Part shown: piece by piece, positions 46,105 to 58,534 of the stretch
How the letters are laid out: every line of letters starts with the position of its first letter
How positions within the stretch are numbered: position 1 is the first letter of the stretch
Source: Trametes villosa
Lineage: Eukaryota > Basidiomycota > Agaricomycetes > Polyporales > Polyporaceae
Length of the DNA: 64,000 nucleotides
Assembly (NCBI GenBank): GCA_002964805.2
Contig: PUDQ02000001.1
Span: 7,030,001-7,094,000, forward strand
Direction: 5' to 3'
Translations under genes and position numbers: made by a program
Notes under the pieces: model-generated
Database searches by the model: none
Seen by the model: the letters and a program-made list of their open reading frames with translations, nothing else
Told to the model about the DNA's origin: nothing

Positions 46105-48165
46105 CTACAACTTGGACATGTCAACGTCGAACAAGCGTACCGGGTGTACCTCCCCAATCCCGGGCTTCCCAAACGCCGCATCCGCGATCGTGCGCTGCGC
46201 CGCGGGCACACCGAGCGAGTCGAGGAGAAGCGCAGCCTTGCCGGGCATGAAAGGCTGGAGGAGGATCCCACATGACCGGAGCGTCTCCAGAACAAGGGCT
46301 TGAACATCCGCTGCGACAGCCTGAGACGTCTCCTTCGCCCAGGGCGCGGCCTGGGTCATCAGAAGATTTGCCTGAAGGGGCCAAGGTATGTGTTAGTCAC
46401 CGGCGAGTCATCGGCGGGAAAGGTATGAAGGTGTTCTGAAAGCGGGGGATCGAGCGACACGTACCTCTTGGAGAGTCAGGACAATCGCATCGACCGCGTC
46501 TGCGACCTGGAAGCTACTCATGTTCGCCTCAAAGGTCGGCGCGAGCGCCTTGAGAGACGCTAGTAGAGGCGAAAAGGCGGGAGACTCGGAGATGAGGGAG
46601 GGCACGGGCCTAGGGACGGCGGCGACGCGCTTCGTGATCTTGGCGGAGGTTGCCCGGAGGTACAGGTTGCCGAGGGAAGATATGATTTCTCTACTGTGCT
46701 TCTGCAGCTGCTCCGTAGACCAGTCTATCCGTGAGGTAGTCGTAGGTTAGATGAGTTTGCGGCCCACAAGACGGCAAGAAAGAGGGAAGAGAGGACTCAC
46801 CGACGTCGTCCTTGAAGCGGCCGCCGACGCGCGCGAGGTAGTAACGGATGAGGTCGATTCCGAACTCATCGATAGCCTTGATAGGGTCTGCGACGTTGCC
46901 AACGGACTTGGACATCTTCGCGCGGTCGACGGTCCAGTGCGAGTGCGTGAGGAGCGTGCGCGTAAGCGGTAGGCCAAGCGCTTGGAGCATCGCGGGGAAG
47001 TAGACCGCATGGAAGCTGCGATGAGATGCAACGGTTGAGCGAGTAGGATAACAAACATTCGGAACGACTAGGCGTACCGGAGGATGTCCTTGCCGATGAC
47101 TTGCACATCTGGGGGCCAGCCCTCGCTGGTTCCCTTGCCCCCCGTGGCACTCCATGGGTAGTTGGCGGCAGAAAGATACGAGGTGAGGGCGTCGATCCAC
47201 ACATATATTGTGTGCTCTGGGTCATTTGGGACAGGGATGCCCCAGGATAGGCGGGAGCGCTTGCGCGAGACGGATAGGTCTTCGAGCGGCTCCTGCAGCG
47301 AATTGATTACATCCGCGTGGAACTGAGGCGGCTGGATTGCCTCAGGGTGGGCGGCGAAGTGTGCGGCGAGGGAGGACTGGAACGCGGAGAGGCGGAACTT
47401 GTAGTTTTCCTCCTCCTGCCACTCTACTCGTGAGCCAGATGTTGTGGAGATGTGGTATTCCACGCCGTCTTTCTCTTGCAAGGCCACCTGTGTGGATGGG
47501 TAGAAGGTCTCGTCGGAGACGGAGTACCAGCCTGCGTGTCGGCCTTTGTAGATGAGCCCACGCGCGTCCAGTTCCTTCTGCATGCGATATTAGTGCACGG
47601 TTGGGTCGTCCAGGAGCCTGTCAGACGTACCCATAGATGCGTGACAGCTTCAGCGTGCTGGCGTTCTGTCGTGCGTATGAAGCGCGTGCACGTTGCATCG
47701 GCCTTCTCCGTGAGCTTCTACCTTGGGGACGCTTTCTCAGCTCCAGGTGCGCCGACGATGAATAGCCGGAGACTTACGCGAAAGTGCACACTCAGCTCGT
47801 CACAAAACGCCAGCGGCTCCATCCCCTTCGCCTTCGCGGCATTTTGCAGCTTCAAGCCATGCTCGTCCGTGCCGGTCACGAACCGGACGGGGCGATTTGG
47901 ATTTGACAGCTTGGCGTGTCGCGCGAAGATGTCCGCGACGACCAGAGAGTGCAGATGTCCAATATGAGGTACTATTGGAATCATTGACATTACGTTCGCA
48001 TATCCCTTGAACGAACGCAAGCTTACCAGCATTAGGGTAGAATATAGGTGTGGTGACATAGTAAGGCTTCGTGTCGGCCTGGGCATTAACGGAGTACTTC
48101 CGACGCTGTAACCTAGGAGCGCGCGGGCATTTTGAGACAGAGCGGATGGAGGTGAGCGCCTTCAT
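46105..48165 (-). CDS. MSM1: Methionyl-tRNA synthetase, mitochondrial type
   Basis: Class Ia synthetase charging mitochondrial tRNA-Met. Seven exons (48165-48027, 47971-47778, 47717-47631, 47577-47078, 47015-46801, 46724-46465, 46371-46105) give 553 residues. The N-terminus MKALTSIRSVSKCPRAPRLQ is Arg-rich and fits a mitochondrial presequence. The catalytic core shows TTPIFYPNAVPHIGHLHSL (HIGH motif), FVTGTDEHGLK, YSVSDETFYP, WGIPVPNDPEHTIYVWIDAL, IGKDILRFHAVYFPAML and VDRAKMSKSVGNV (KMSKS motif). The anticodon-binding helices follow, ending at VHPVRLFDVDMSKL. There is no zinc-knuckle-rich or C-terminal tRNA-binding extension, which separates it from the cytosolic enzyme. Divergent from the auxilin-type gene. 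Confidence 0.94.
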
Positions 48166-48583
48166 GCAGACGAGGACAGCGAGGAGGACAGCGCGTGAGG
48201 CGCGTCGGACGTGTGCAAGAGGCCTGCACAAGCGCCCTGAACGCGCTGCCCGACACTTTCCGCGCCGAGACGCGCCCGGCGGTCCGACCCTTTCCACTGC
48301 GTCGGGGCCGATAGGCGCTCAAGGGGAAGGCGGTCCAGACCCTAATCGGGTAACTGCCCGCTTGCGGCGGGAATCAGCAGCGTGCTGTCCCTCGCCGCCT
48401 GCGCGACTGTTCGTATCTCTCCGGCTGCAGCTGACCTTCACCCTCTCACCTCTGGTCTCTCGCTGTGCTTAGCTTAACTACTATACTTCTTGGCCGCTTG
48501 CTCTCCTCCAATCCGACGAAACACAGCACATAGTGCATCACCACCAGGATCGGTAGCAGGCCTACCTCATCGCAGCAGACGCC
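48166..48583. promoter_or_regulatory. Divergent promoter, mitochondrial MetRS / SWA2
   Basis: 418 bases between divergent start codons. No clear TATA box; pyrimidine-rich toward the auxilin-type gene (TTCACCCTCTCACCTC). Confidence 0.4.
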
Positions 48584-51500
48584 ATGTCCGACGCTTTCTC
48601 AGATCTCTGGAACTCGACCGGTGTGTCCAAGCCGGCCGAACCTCCTCGCAAACTGGGCACTCTCGCATCCGCGTCCCCCGCGCCCTCTATCACTGCTGCT
48701 CGGAAACCGCAAAACGATGTCTTCTCCATGCTGGCCGCTGCAGGTTCATCCTCGAACGGCGGTTCGCGCTCCGTGACCCCAGCGCAGTCTCCCGCGCTGG
48801 GGTCTAATGCCTCCGCGAAGCCGATGCAGAAAGCGGCCAGCACGGGGACCGCGTTGGGAGGGAGCGACGCGTTCAGCGGCCTCCTCTCCGGCTTCTCGTC
48901 CACGCAGTCCGCGAATGGCTCGAATCTCACCATGGCTCAGCGCGCGGCCCTTGCGGAGAAGGAACGACGGGAGCGCGCGCAGCAGCAAGCAAGCCCTCCT
49001 CCTGCCTCGCATGCGTGGGCCGGATTGGATTCGCTAGGGGGCGGCTCGGCTGCCGCAAGCACCCAAGCCGCCACGGCCAGTCATGATCCCCTTGATGACC
49101 TAGGATTCGGAGCCTTCACCGCGCCTTCGACCACAACCTCACCACCCATCAAGGTCACCCAGTCCGCTCCCCCTCCTGACGACGACTGGGGCTTCGGGGA
49201 GTTCTCTCAGCCTACGGCGGCGCCTGCACCGAAACGGAAGGCAGCCGCGCCTGCTTCCCAGTTTGACGACCTTCTCGGCTTCGACGACTTTGCCGCACCT
49301 TCGGCTTCCCGCCAATCTTCTTCGCCCGCGCCTCCAGCGTCGGATACGCTCGGTGACTTTGACTTCGGGAATCGGGAGGACGGGTTATTGGGGAACCAGT
49401 CGAGCGACGAAGACGATATTCTCGGGGACCTGAGCAAACCTGTGGAGAAGTTGGCAGCAGTAAGTGCACGCGGTGGACGGATACGGCCCTCTAGATTGAT
49501 GTCTGCCGCAGAGACAATCCGCTCGCAACACTCCATCTCCCCAACCCGCGCAATCAGGGGAGCGTTCGCGGGCAGTCTCTCCGCCGCCTCACGTCCTCGG
49601 CCAGATTGTCGAGATGGGGTTCTCGATACAGCAGGCACGCGTCGCGCTCGCTGCAACAGACACAGGCCTGGACGTACAAGCCGCGCTCGAGACGCTGCTT
49701 TCCAACGGTGCCGGCTCGTCGTCTCCCGCTCCTGAACAGGATGCGCGCAGACGGCCACAGCGAGAGCCCGGTCACGAGCGGTACTATGGGTCGGATGAGG
49801 AGGCACCTCCTGCGCGGCAGCCGCAACGTACTGCGGCGCGTCCTTCGCCACAACGTCAAGGATCTTCTACACGGGACGCAGCGGCCGCGGCGGACAACCA
49901 GCAGAAACTGCAGGAGCAGGCGGATAAGCTCCTCGCCCAGGCGAGCGAGGTCGGGTTGAACCTGTTCAACCGCGCGAACGCGTTCTGGAAAGAGGGTAAG
50001 GAGCGTGTACAGCGGGCCTATGAGGAGCGGGCAGCCGCCACCGCCACTGCTGGACCGTCAAGACAGTCTCCAGGGGATGGTGCTCGGCGGAACGGGAAAC
50101 CCAAGTGGATGCAGGATGCCGAGGACGAAGGACATGTGCCCGAGGTTCTGCCTAACAGCGCCTTCAAGGACGACGATGACGATGTCGCTCCTCCGCCGAG
50201 ACGGCCGCAGACGAAGCAGGCTCAGCCTCCACCTCGTGCACAAGAGCAGCCGCCAGCGGAAAGCCCTGCCTCGCGCCTCAAAGTCGGCAACCTGTTTTCG
50301 GACGATCCTCCGGCGGTCTACGTATCTCCGTTCCGGCGTAAAGGCCCCGCGCGCACGCAAGCCACGGAATCCCCTGCCGCCTCTGCCTCCGCAACGCCCG
50401 CCCAGAAAGCCTCCCCGTCACCCGCCCGAGTCCCGTCCCCCATCGCTCTTACGCAGCGGAGCACCGTGTCCGCCTCTCCCGCCGCGATTGCGCAGTCGGC
50501 CAAGCACAAGGCGGCGGGCACGGAGAAGTTCAAGCTCGGGCAGTACGCGGAAGCGGAGGCCCTCTACTCCTCCGCCATCACCGCCCTCCCGCAGTCGCAC
50601 CTCCTCCTCGTCCCGCTCTACAACAACCGCGCGCTCACGCGCATCAAGACCGGCGACCACAGCGGCGCGATCGAGGACTGCACGACGGTGATCAGCCTCA
50701 TCGGGCCCGCGTACCACCCCGCGCGCGAGGCGAAGGTCGCGCGCGAGGAGGACGGCGCGGCGGTCGACCTCGCGGACGGGCTCGTCAAGGCGTGGTGGCG
50801 CCGCGCGGAGGCATACGAGGGCAAGGAGAAGTGGGACGCGGCGCGCCAGGATTGGGAGGCGATCGCCGGCGCGGACTTTGCGGGCAAGGCGCGCTCGGAG
50901 GCGGTGCGCGGCATCGGCCGCTGCCGCCGCATGCTCAACACGGACGTCGAGACGGGCGCGTCGACCGCGCCGCCGCCCGCCGCGCGTCCCTCGCCCGCTG
51001 CTGCTGCGAAGCCGCGGCCGAAGCCGAAGCCTAAGCCTGCTGCGCGTGTGCCGACGCCGCCGTCCGACGCGTTGAATCGCGTGCGGGAGGCGCACGAGGC
51101 GGCGGAGGCGGAGGACCAGACGCGGCACGAGCTCAAGGACGCGGTGGAGGCGCGGCTCGGGGCGTGGAAGGCGGGCAAGGAGACGAACCTGCGGGCGCTG
51201 ATCGCGAGCCTCGACACGGTGCTGTGGCCCGAGCTCGGCTGGCAGAAGGTGGGCATCCACGAGCTCGTGTCGCCGTCGCAGGTGAAGATCAGGTACACGA
51301 AGGCGATCGCGAAGGTGCATCCGGATAAGGTGCGTACGCCCGGTCTCTTAGTGCTTCGGGCGCGAGCTGGGCTGTGGGTTTTGCGCTGCGTGGGTTTTTG
51401 CGCGTCGCGGGTAGCCTGGCGGGCGGGCTTGGCGCGGATGTGCATGCGGCCTCGGACTCGGGCTCGCACGAAGTGGATGCGTGTCTTTTCCGTGCGGCGA

Positions 51501-51622
51501 GATGGCTGATGAGATTGTGTTTGATACAGCTGAACGTGCGCAATACGACAGTCGAGCAGCGGATGATTGCAAACGGTGTCTTCGGAGCTCTAAATGAAGC
51601 ATGGAACGCATTCAAGCCGTGA
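48584..51622 (+). CDS. SWA2: Auxilin-type clathrin-uncoating protein (UBA-TPR-J domain, Swa2 type)
   Basis: Recruits Hsp70 to clathrin-coated vesicles and triggers uncoating. Exons 48584-49459, 49512-51329, 51530-51622 give 928 residues. N-terminal ~290 residues are disordered with repeated DLLGFDDFAAP-, DDLGFGAF- and DDDWGFGEF-type motifs (clathrin/adaptor-binding). A UBA domain follows (HVLGQIVEMGFSIQQARVAL ... AALETLLSN), then another linker, and a TPR region (AAGTEKFKLGQYAEAEALY, LYNNRALTRIKTGDHSGAIED, KAWWRRAEAYEGKEKWDAA). A Lys/Pro linker leads to the J domain at the C-terminus (WQKVGIHELVSPSQVKIRYT, then KVHPDK with the HPD motif, and NTTVEQRMIANGVFGALNE). The domain order equals yeast Swa2. 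Intron 2 (51330-51529) is 200 nt and splits the J domain right after HPDK. Confidence 0.95.
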
Positions 51623-53036
51623 TCTAGTCGTGTCTATAGTCAGCTCGGGGCGGGCGGGATGTAACGTTGGATAGGACGGTTGTATGCGTAGGAAAAGGGC
51701 ATGTCACGCATAGACGGTGTCGGCGATACAGGTGCGACACGGAACATGTAGCGTGTAGAACGATTTGCTGGGTGCATCGAATTTATATATCCGGGTTCTT
51801 CTGCAAGCTTCTCGCTGCGCACCATGCACGGATGTACGTACTACACCGATCGCGAGATAATCGGACTTGTGGTCGCAATAGCACCGCAGACGCCGCGACA
51901 CATGGAAACGTGGCCCTCAAACGGAAAGTGTGGACCATTTGGTAGCCAAAAGGGTCGGACCGTGGGCGTTCGGAACTGCGCGCAGGCAACGGAAGCAGAT
52001 TCCGCGTCTCTAGCGCCCTCCAGCGACGTCGCGCACTGCACAGCATTTCGCGACGGAAGGCTGCTGCCCTGAGGCCTGGAGCCTCCCAGCGGCGATCCCG
52101 AAGACGATAGGGTTTAGTCGGCCTTCGGTGCGCAAGTAACGTGTGACGCCCAATGGTACGAGCGTTCCTTGGGCCGCCCACTATGGCACCATCATGATAC
52201 GGGCATTCCGAGAAACGACCGTGGCGTGAAGACAAAGGCGCGAGTCATCAAGAGCTTCCGGGTCTGCACGAAGGCTGAGAGAGCTTGGGACGGTGCAGGG
52301 AGACATTCTCGCTGTAGTGTGGGCGGATGGTGTCACGGGCTGGTGGTTACGAGAGGACGGAGATGAGGTCGCATTGGGGATCGGGAGGAGGAGTGGACCG
52401 TCAGCGACGGCACAAAGATACTTACCGCATTGGGGAGACCGCTCCGGAATCGCCCGGGACTTTTCGTCGCGATTCCGCGGGCGCCTGTTGGGCGTCACCC
52501 GACGGAATCGAAGTTGGCTTGGATCTCCACCGGACTCCTCGCTAACTCCTTCGAATCGTTCTTAGGGCTTCTGCATGGCGCGGCATGAACAACCCCTAGG
52601 AACTCGCAGCAAGACATTCGTCATGGGGGGCGAATAAAAGGCCAGAAGGGACCCCTGTGGGCCGACACGCTCAGGCTGAGACGCGGAACCAGGCGGAATC
52701 TGGGCTAGCCAGGCAAGCCTTTCGGAGCCCTCACGGACCTCGACGCTCGCCCTCCGCCCAAACGAGGGAGGTTTCGACCGTGACGCCCGCGCGGTCGTGG
52801 CAATCCGGCGGCGGAGCGGGCGATCTCTGCTGCTCTCGCCCTATCCCGGCGCCTACCCGATACCAGACTGCCAGACTCGCCGACGCTCCGGAACGCACCA
52901 ATGAACATTTCTTTCCGCCATCCGTCCACCTCCGTGCCCCCTGCTATATAACCCTCTCCAATGCGGCCTCGGCACTGCTCACCACACCCCCCTAACTTCC
53001 GTCTCTCCCCCCTTCCTCCTTCCGCTTACGACCTTA
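51623..53036. other. Intergenic region with MFS core promoter
   Basis: About 1.4 kb without a supported gene. A TATATA box at 52945-52950 lies 87 bp before the MFS start, followed by a CT-rich leader (CTCTCCCCCCTTCCTCCTTC), a typical fungal core promoter. Several small frames at 51.7-52.6 kb lack coding character. Confidence 0.5.
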
Positions 53037-55098
53037 ATGGCCTCTCCATCCATGCCTCACAGCGAAACGTCCACAATCGCCGTGCCCGACGAGGCCCACC
53101 AGTCTTCCCATCACAAGCATGAGAAGCACTCGGAGGAGCCCCGGCCAAGCCACATCACCTTCACCGACAGCACTCGGGCCGCCCAAGACCTCACCCTCAC
53201 GCGGACGCGGACACACCAGTCCCACAATGACAACCGCCCCGATCTGTCCTTCCCCTTCGGCACCACCGATCTCACTCGCGGTGGCTTCACCGACGAGTAT
53301 CGTGCGGTGTCCGACACCGGTTTCCTGCCCGCAGACCTCGCGCTGCGGCCAGTACCCTCCCATGTCTACCGTCTACCCGAAGCGCTCGCGGACCCGGAGA
53401 AGGCGCGAGAGCTCAAGCAGATGAAGCTGGTGACATGGAAGGAAGCCGATCCCGAGGATCCTCGTAACTGGTCTAACCTTTACCGATGGTGTGCGTATTC
53501 TTGTGTTCGTTCGCGCTTCTCCCTTTGCTGACACTGCCACAGACATTACCGCCGTGTGCGCCATCTCCGTCGTCCAGGTTGCTTTTGCAAGCGCGGTCAT
53601 CACCGGCGACTTCAAAGATATCGAGGCCGAGTTCCATGTCGGCGAAGTCGTCACCGCCCTGAGCGTTTCGCTCATGGTCGTCGGTTTCGGTATCGGTCCC
53701 CTCGCCTGGTCGCCACTTGTGAGTACAATGTACGCGCTCGATATCACCGCCTGTTGCTTACACCTCTTTAGAGTGAACTTTACGGTCGGCGACCGATCTG
53801 GATGATCCCCGGCGTCATCTACGTCATCTTCAACATCCCCTGCGCCGTCGCCAAAAACATCCAGACGCTGTTGATCTGCCGGTTCTTCTGCGGCATCTTC
53901 GCGTCGGCACCACTCACCCTTGCTGGCGGTACCATCTCCGATGTTTGGGATAACAACGAGCGTGGTATGGCGATTGCGCTGTTCGCTGCCGCGCCTTACG
54001 GCGGTCCCGTCCTCGGCCCCATCGTCGGTGGCTTCGTCGGCGAGACTGTCGGCTGGCGGTGGATCATCTGGGTCAACATGATCTTCGCGGGTGTCGTTAC
54101 GGCGTTCACCATGACCATCCCCGAGACCTTCGCCCCCGTGCTCCTCAGGAAGCGTGCTCAAATGCTGCGTAAGCAGACGGGCGACACCACCATCACCACC
54201 GAGCAGGAGCTGTTCAGGGCTTCGCTCTCGCAGATCATCGTCGAGACCCTTCTCCGGCCATTCCGTACGTCTTTCTCCTGTCATGTTTGTGTTGCGCGGC
54301 GACTGATTTTCATTTTCAGAGATGATCGTGACCGAGCCCATCCTGCTCCTGATGAGCCTGTACATCGCCCTCATCTACGGCCTGCTCTACGCCTTCTTCT
54401 TCTCCTTCCCCGTCGTCTTCGGCGAGTACTACCACTGGAACGACGGCCTCGTCGGCCTCACGTTCTGCTCCGTCCTCATCGGCGTCGCGCTCGCGATCTT
54501 CGTCACGCCCCGCATCGAGCGCGACTACCTCCGCCGCGCCGCCGACAAGGGCGGCCGCGCCGACCCCGAGGACCGTCTCCCGGGCATGATGATCGGCTGC
54601 TGGTTCGTCCCCATCTCGCTGTTCATCTTCGGCTGGACGAGCCCCCCCGCGGTCCTCCCTGGCGGCGGCAACTGGGTCGGCCCCGTTGCGTCTGGTATCC
54701 CCTTCGGCTTCGGCAGTACGTGTTTTCTCATTCTTCTGCTTTTTGGGAGAAGTAACTGACTAGGTGTTTGCTTGCAGTGGTCATCATCTACTTCTCCGCG
54801 AACGCGTACCTGATCGACGCCTTCCCGGGCTACGTCGCGTCTGCGCTCGCTGCGAAGACCGTCATCCGATCCGGCTCCGGTGCTGCGATGCCGCTGTTCA
54901 TCACCGCCATGTACCACAACCTCGGTAATGGCTGGGCGGCGTCGACATGGGCCTTCATTTCTGCTGCCATGGTACGTTCTTCACGCGCCTCGTTGCTGTC
55001 GCCGGTGCTGACTAGTATTCGAATAGATCCCCATCCCCTTCCTATTCTACCGCTACGGTCGTGCGATCCGTGCGCGCTCAAAGCGTGCGGCTGCGTAA
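53037..55098 (+). CDS. MFS transporter, DHA1 (drug/polyamine:H+ antiporter) type
   Basis: Plasma-membrane proton antiporter of the major facilitator superfamily. Exons 53037-53490, 53543-53718, 53772-54264, 54320-54715, 54778-54971, 55027-55098 give 594 residues. A ~150-residue hydrophilic N-terminus (His/Ser/Thr-rich) ends in the group signature DPEDPRNWSNLYRWYITAV. Then come the 12 spans with SELYGRRPIWMIPGVIYVIF (motif A, loop 2-3), RFFCGIFASAPLTLAGGTIS, LGPIVGGFVGETVGWRWIIW (motif C region) and PETFAPVLLRKRAQ after span 6. The second half has FSFPVVFGEYYHWNDGLVGL, and the tail IPFLFYRYGRAIRARSKRAA. These match DHA1 polyamine/fluconazole-type carriers; the substrate cannot be told. TATA box and CT-rich leader suggest strong regulated expression. 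Confidence 0.92.
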
Positions 55099-58000
55099 TC
55101 TCCTCACTTTCCTTATATCTCCCTCTCTCCCCTTCGCGTCGCTTTCCACGGGACATGGTCGCAGAGGTCTCCGGTCTCCCTCCCCATCCCACCGCACACA
55201 CATACGAACCGACTTCTCCTCACCAACCCCGCCACATTTACGTAGTTTTCTCCTTCTCGTCTCCGTCTACTCTCCCCCGTCGCACACATTCCGGCGCTTT
55301 CCTCGCTCTCCACATCGTCTCTCCGCCTAGACGATCGTAGAACATCCCTTCCCGTTCTAACTTATTCCCCCACGTCGTGCCGCTACCACACTACAGCCAC
55401 ACACACCTAGTGTCTCTTCTCTCTACCACTTTCCCCCATATCACGCTGCTGCGTATGCGCAGCCCGCGATGCACGTCCACTGTATCCTTCTGGACCGCCT
55501 GTAGTATAGTCTAATGCCGTGCAGCGCGTTGAATTCATGCATCGTTTCGCATCTATTTTGTCGTGTGAGCGCGAAGATCAGTCTCTTCTGTGGGTGCGTC
55601 ATATTATGGCACGAGTATAGTATCCAGTGTAATACCCGACCATGAATTCAGTTCATAGTGTGACTTAGTAGGCCCGCAAGGATCGTGTGTGCAGCTGCAG
55701 ACAGTCTTGGAACAGTTGCGTGCCACGCATACGTTGCGACGCTCTCGTCATCTTCTCAGGCAGGGAGCGGTGCGGACTCGGGGGTACAACACGACGACAT
55801 GGCATTTCATCTGGGTTTGCTACATTTTGGCCTACACCGAGCTCGCTCCGTCCTGTCCGCGACGCAACCCCATCCGCGAGATACCCATAAAGCCGTCAGC
55901 CCATCGCATTGACCAGACGAGGAGCCAGCGTGCACGCACTCACCGATTAGGGCAGACGTCCGCAAGGCAGGGGCCCGGGACGCACTCGCGCGCGTGGGGG
56001 TGAGTTGAGGTGCGCCGAGCGGCGCACGGGGCTGGGTGGACAGGTCAGCGGCGGCGGTGCCATGGCGAGGCGGGAGGACCCACCGGCGCTGCGTTACGGG
56101 GGGCCGCACGCTGAAGGGCGCGGTGCGAACCCGGTGAGGCGGGAGAGGTAGGTTGGGAGAGGAGCCGGGGAGCCGAAAGGTGTGAGTTGGTATGGGGATT
56201 CATCAAGTGGGCACGGCAGCCTTTATACGCGCGTGCGCGCTACCGCAGCACCTGAGGGTGCCGCACTGGGTTCACGGGCGTGTGCTGTAGTGCCTGGAAG
56301 ACCCACGATGTGGTGGAGAATACTTGGGGTTCTCTGTCTAATGGGGACGCTCGTCGGTCACGATGGACTGCCGCAGTGCGCATGGAAGCAAGCTGGGAGC
56401 TGCCGCAGGGACAGGTGAGCGGCCAGGCGGGCGTAGAAGGGTTGCGGTAGGACTGCGGTCAGTCAAGTTCCGCGTTCTTCATCCTTGGAAGGGCAGCGAG
56501 GCTACGTAGAGAGGGTGTTCGGAGAGCGTGCGGGGTAGCAAGGTTCGAGGCACCGAAAGCTTATAGCGGAGAAGGTGCGACCATTCGCTGGACGGCGGAC
56601 TGCAACGTCATGTCAGACACATCGTGAGATTTCTCAGCAGCGTGCAAGGCATGTGGTGGCCCTCTGCAGTGTTCTGTCGCTAAGTCGTGCCTGCGGGGAT
56701 GTGGGTTGTGGAAGAGCCCTATTCAATGCCCGAAACGGTTTGCGTGATCGTACCGACACGCGGTCACGGGACGTAGAGAGACGCGTAAGGGCGCGTAACC
56801 TCTGTGAACAGGTCGTTGTATAACACTACGACCTGGTCGATAATTTGCGCGACGTGAATTCATTGGACCTCCCGCTCTTGAGAGATCGTCGATGACTGGC
56901 GGATTTCTCAGGCGCTGTTACCTAGACTATATGCCCGCTTCCTAAGACTGAGGACCATGTATATCTCGACATCATCATGCATTTGGGTTTTCTGTACATC
57001 CGAGACTACATCAACGCCGTACTAATCGCACATAGTTCGAACATTCAAAACTGGGGCGTCGGTATATGCGGGGGTCGAGGTTGATCAACAGAGCATACGG
57101 GGAAACGATCCCGTCAATGAGGATTCAACGAGATTGGGGCGCGAGCGACTCACCGACTTGGGAAGGATGCGCTCTGGAGGTGCTCGTAGTCTGCCGCCAC
57201 GTTGGTGCGGAGTACTAGCGATCAAGCTATGTCAGCCTGAATATCTCTCGAGAGATGCCGCACGGGCTCGAGGAGAGGGCGTACCGAGTGCCAGGGGAGG
57301 TGAGCGCATCCTCAAGAACCGCCGACAGAAGATCCGATGAAGAGGGGGTGGTAAACGGAAGCCATGGTCGGGTAAAATTTAGCGCAGTGTATCAGTGATT
57401 GGAGAGATGAGGAAGGTTGAGTTGGTATTGAAGAATCGGTTCTGCAGACTCCCTGCTTTTATGGACGTGCAGGCTGCTACCGCAGCAGTCGCGGTTTGGT
57501 ACAACGCTACCGCAGCGCCCCGAAGCGTTGGGAGGAACATGCTGCAGCACGGCGCGGAATACCTCCGCAACTTTGAGTCGAGCAGAGGTATTCCCAGGCT
57601 GTTACCGCAGTGAGAGGGGAGGGATACCAGCTGGCCGCATTGCGGTCCTAGATCAGGAAGTCGCAATCCTCTAGCGCGAAGAAGGCAGGTTCTCTTCCTA
57701 GATAACGCTCCGTCGAAGAGCGGAGAAGTCTAGGTGTGCGAACGGGACCAGAAGGAAGGCCGTACCGCAGCTCCAGAAAGCCATAGTGGGCCGTAGTTCG
57801 CAGGAATGGCACGGATGAGTAGACGGTACTTCTGCGGTACGATCGGCAATATGAATTGACATCCTCGGAGAGCGAAGTGCCAGCTACAAGTGAGGAGGGA
57901 AGTCGTAACGGTCGGAAAAGTACAGGGAGCGTCGTAAACTTCTGTCGGCGAGTGGCGTCCTTCCCTTACTCGACACTTCGGAACGTGTGTCCATATTCCA

Positions 58001-58357
58001 GACAGGGTTTGTGAATCTAGTTCATTGATATTCGCTATGAGCCCTTCTGGCTATTGTTGTGAGCTAGTTCTGATGGGTGCCTCACCGTAGATGGACCTAC
58101 CGTACGAAGTGTCCCATGGCCGATAGCAAATATCGTACGCTTATACCACGTCCTATTGCAATCTATTGTGGACTCGTGCGCTCTAGCAGGCAGCAGACAG
58201 CATATAGTCCGCACGCGATAGTCAAGTTACATTGTACACCGCGAATCAGCGTACACTGCGGAGCATTTGATAGCGCGAGACCTGTGACCACACCCAAGGA
58301 AGCACGGACATCGGGAAAACCAATGTTACGGCGGACAGACGAAGGCAGATATCGCAG

Positions 58358-58398
58358 ATATCACTGTAGAAGCTGGTTGACCAGCTTCCCAGTGATAT
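58358..58398. repeat. Inverted repeat (hairpin) 1
   Basis: Two nested 9-bp arm pairs: ATATCACTG with CAGTGATAT, and GAAGCTGGT with ACCAGCTTC, around a 2-nt centre (TG) and a small TA/C bulge. Eighteen base pairs in 41 nt. Confidence 0.75.
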
Positions 58399-58478
58399 AT
58401 GGAATACCTGAGACCGTGCAGATAGTGCGCATGGGGGAGACAATGAGGCTGGTGAACGCAAGGGCTCCTCTATATGTA

Positions 58479-58534
58479 GGCGACAGCGTACCGCAGTACA
58501 TGCAGCGAGCCTAGTACTGCGGTACCCTGTCGCC
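58479..58534. repeat. Inverted repeat (hairpin) 2
   Basis: Arms of 21 bp (58479-58499 and 58514-58534) match at 20 positions, around a 14-nt loop. Each arm contains GTACCGCAGTAC, itself nearly palindromic, so the TACCGCAG octamer is part of the arm. Confidence 0.8.

Noticed and set aside
53373..54374. 333-residue minus-strand frame
   Set aside because: Antisense to the MFS transporter, which is in frame and motif-rich on the other strand.
55685..58514. Several 65-145-residue frames in the gene-free interval
   Set aside because: No splice-supported continuity, no domain pattern, and codon composition like random sequence.
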